DNA from: Clostridia bacterium
GTDB taxonomy: Bacteria; Bacillota; Clostridia; Oscillospirales; CAG-272
Assembly (NCBI GenBank): GCA_029010655.1
Contig: JAQXKW010000115.1
Span: 1-15,591, forward strand
Length of the DNA: 15,591 nucleotides
Direction of reading: 5' to 3'
Made by a program: the position numbers and the translations under genes. Shown here in pieces: positions 14,140 through 15,591 of this stretch. Position 1 is the first letter of the stretch; each line of letters begins with the position of its first letter. Below the pieces are notes generated by a model. It ran no database searches and was not told where the DNA came from. It saw only the letters and a program-made list of their open reading frames with translations.

Positions 14140-15541
14140 CCTCTATCACGCTGAAAATATACTTGCCGATATCCGTATTATCTATATCTCCGCAAAGGGT
14201 CTGTGTGCCGCCGCCCATAGCGTACACCCCTACGTGGGATTCCGTGTGCTCGCCGTGGGAGGTCCAGTAAAATTCGCCCGGATCGCCCACCGTCAAGCCT
14301 CCCGTTTCGTGGTCTGCGGTAACTATCACCGCCGTCTCCGGGTGGCAAACTGCATATGTTGCAGAAATACACACCACGTCGTTCAGCCTTTTTACGGTAC
14401 GGATAACGTTATCATAATCAAGCCGTGAGGAATACTTATCAATCATCGCTTCCTCCGCCATAATGAAAAATCCGTTTTCGCCCTCGCATTCGCCGATGGC
14501 TTTTTTCATTTCCCACAGAAATTCGTCGCTGTCGTAGCTGCACATAAGATACGTGGGCAAAACCGAGGTGGAAGAAAGAGCCGTCTGCTGTTCCAGAACA
14601 ACGGGATAGGAATATCTGTCCGAATGATGTACCAAAAAAGCATTCGGAGTAGCCCCTGTCTGCCTGTCGGTAGACAGCACCGCAGTTTTCATTCCTTTAA
14701 GACATGCCGCTTCTCTCACGTTTTGCACGGAGCTGAGCTCCTTCGCCTCTCCGTCGCCGTCAAGGTCTGCGGGAATCATGCCGAGTACACCGTTTTCCGT
14801 CTTATATCCTGTGGCAAGAGCTGTTCCCGAGGCGGCGGAATCGGTTATCTCCCCGTAGTAATTAAGGGTTGCGGCTCTGCCGCAGTTGGGAAAAGCCTTC
14901 GCCGCAAAGGCAATGCCGCCTTTTTCCTCCGGCGTCCTGACCTCCCCGTCATAGGCGACAACCGACACTTCAGAGGCTTCAGCCATTTTTATATGGTTTT
15001 CGCCCATACCGTCGCCGATAAGCAGTATAACGCTTTCGGCATCGGCGCTCTGCCATTTGTATTTGACGGCTTCGGAGGAAATTTCGCCCGTCCCCTGCAA
15101 GGCGGAAAGAACTGCGGGAATGCCTCCTGCCACCATATGCAGATTCCCTGCAAGCACCGTTTTCGTTCCCACGAAATATACCGCATATTCGTCCGGGGAA
15201 AGCTCGGGGACGCTTTTGCTTTCAGCTCTTTTTGTGTTTCCAAGCAGTATTTCGCAGGGGGATTCCTCATTTTCGTCCGTAATTATCTTAACGGTCACGC
15301 CGCACAGCTCTTTAATTTCGTCCTGCAAAAGCTCCGCCGCATATTTTTCGCAAACGTGGGCGTTTTCGGAAATTACCACGGAAAATTCGCTTATTCCGTG
15401 ACCGCAGAGCACATATTTTTCCGGAATCTCCCCGCCGCTTTCCGCTTTGCCGGCACAGCTTACAAAAAATGCAAGGCAAACGGCTGCGACCAAAGCCGCA
15501 GCCGAAAGTCTTATTATTTTTTTCGTTTTTTGACGCATCAT
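14132..15541 (-). CDS. Alkaline phosphatase (PhoA family) lipoprotein with extra N-terminal domain
   Basis: This 469-aa protein would hydrolyse phosphate monoesters outside the cell. Its signal ends in AFFVSC-A (Cys29), a near-lipobox. Residues about 50-150 form an extra domain (ISENAHVCEKYAAELLQDEI, then EILLGNTKR) resembling N-terminal domains of GH67/GH20-type enzymes. The phosphatase core has the metal Asp in LLIGDGMGENH (Asp177), the nucleophile Ser235 in ITDSAASGTALATG, ATP at 297-299, Arg309, EEAMID (Glu363, Asp368), TADHETGG (Asp410, His411) and EHTESH (His432). The residue four after Asp368, normally a zinc-binding His, is Ser372, and the E. coli Asp153 position is Gly296. No ribosome site precedes ATG 15541 or 15538, and the frame stays open to the window edge, so the true start may differ. 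Confidence 0.85.
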   Translation of the reverse strand: MMRQKTKKIIRLSAAALVAAVCLAFFVSCAGKAESGGEIPEKYVLCGHGISEFSVVISENAHVCEKYAAELLQDEIKELCGVTVKIITDENEESPCEILLGNTKRAESKSVPELSPDEYAVYFVGTKTVLAGNLHMVAGGIPAVLSALQGTGEISSEAVKYKWQSADAESVILLIGDGMGENHIKMAEASEVSVVAYDGEVRTPEEKGGIAFAAKAFPNCGRAATLNYYGEITDSAASGTALATGYKTENGVLGMIPADLDGDGEAKELSSVQNVREAACLKGMKTAVLSTDRQTGATPNAFLVHHSDRYSYPVVLEQQTALSSTSVLPTYLMCSYDSDEFLWEMKKAIGECEGENGFFIMAEEAMIDKYSSRLDYDNVIRTVKRLNDVVCISATYAVCHPETAVIVTADHETGGLTVGDPGEFYWTSHGEHTESHVGVYAMGGGTQTLCGDIDNTDIGKYIFSVIEGK

Positions 15542-15591
15542 ACGATTTGGAAAATATAGAATTTCAAATAATCGGTTTCCGGCACGCTCCA

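Noticed and set aside
14624..15559. Long + strand open frame (311 aa) over the phosphatase gene
   Set aside because: It is a mirror of the phosphatase coding strand, whose catalytic motifs are unmistakable; the + strand product is rich in Cys, Arg and Phe without domain pattern.
1..15591. CRISPR arrays, transposases, riboswitches
   Set aside because: No regularly spaced repeats, no transposase-like or integrase-like protein and no conserved riboswitch core was seen on either strand.

Overview
The window looks like the chromosome of an anaerobic, plant-fibre or gut Firmicute, most likely Clostridia of the Ruminococcaceae/Oscillospiraceae type. The reasons are a type I dockerin end at the left edge (cellulosome signature), Gram-positive Shine-Dalgarno sites (AAGGAGG), consensus sigma-A promoters, secreted proteins with Clostridia-like signal peptides, and moderate GC with AT-rich gaps. 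No genus can be fixed from the sequence alone.

Layout. 1-129: C-terminal end of a dockerin protein on the + strand, followed by an intrinsic terminator, a hairpin-rich intergenic repeat block and a strong bidirectional terminator (301-336). 387-12783: one long minus-strand operon driven by a TTGACA-N17-TAGTAT promoter at 12755-12783. In transcription order it encodes a giant solute-binding protein (SBP, about 1079 aa), a MalF-type and a MalG-type ABC permease, a secreted NHL-propeller/TPR-like/YIP1 membrane protein, a secreted 980-aa DUF5696-like protein (probable glycoside-hydrolase fold), then a second MalF-type and MalG-type permease pair. Gaps are short or genes overlap, except for an 84-nt gap with a stable hairpin after the SBP gene. 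12784-13287: AT-rich gap without a convincing gene. 13397-13726: a small membrane protein with a zinc ribbon (+). 13828-13903: tRNA-Thr(GGT) with a perfect consensus promoter and its own terminator. 13939-14131: hairpin and repeat sequences. 14132-15541: a minus-strand, probably lipid-anchored alkaline phosphatase with an extra N-terminal domain; its reading frame is still open at the right edge.

How the genes fit together. The operon looks like a dedicated uptake machine for a complex glycan. The SBP and its sandwich modules would bind ligand outside the cell, the DUF5696-like protein could process it, and four permease subunits could form two channels. The NHL-YIP1 protein would link an extracellular propeller to a multi-pass membrane domain. 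No ATPase or regulator is encoded here, so a shared MsmK/UgpC-type ATPase elsewhere is expected. The substrate is unknown. The combination of one oversized SBP without a lipobox, two permease pairs, NHL-YIP1 and DUF5696 is the best candidate in this window for an undescribed system.
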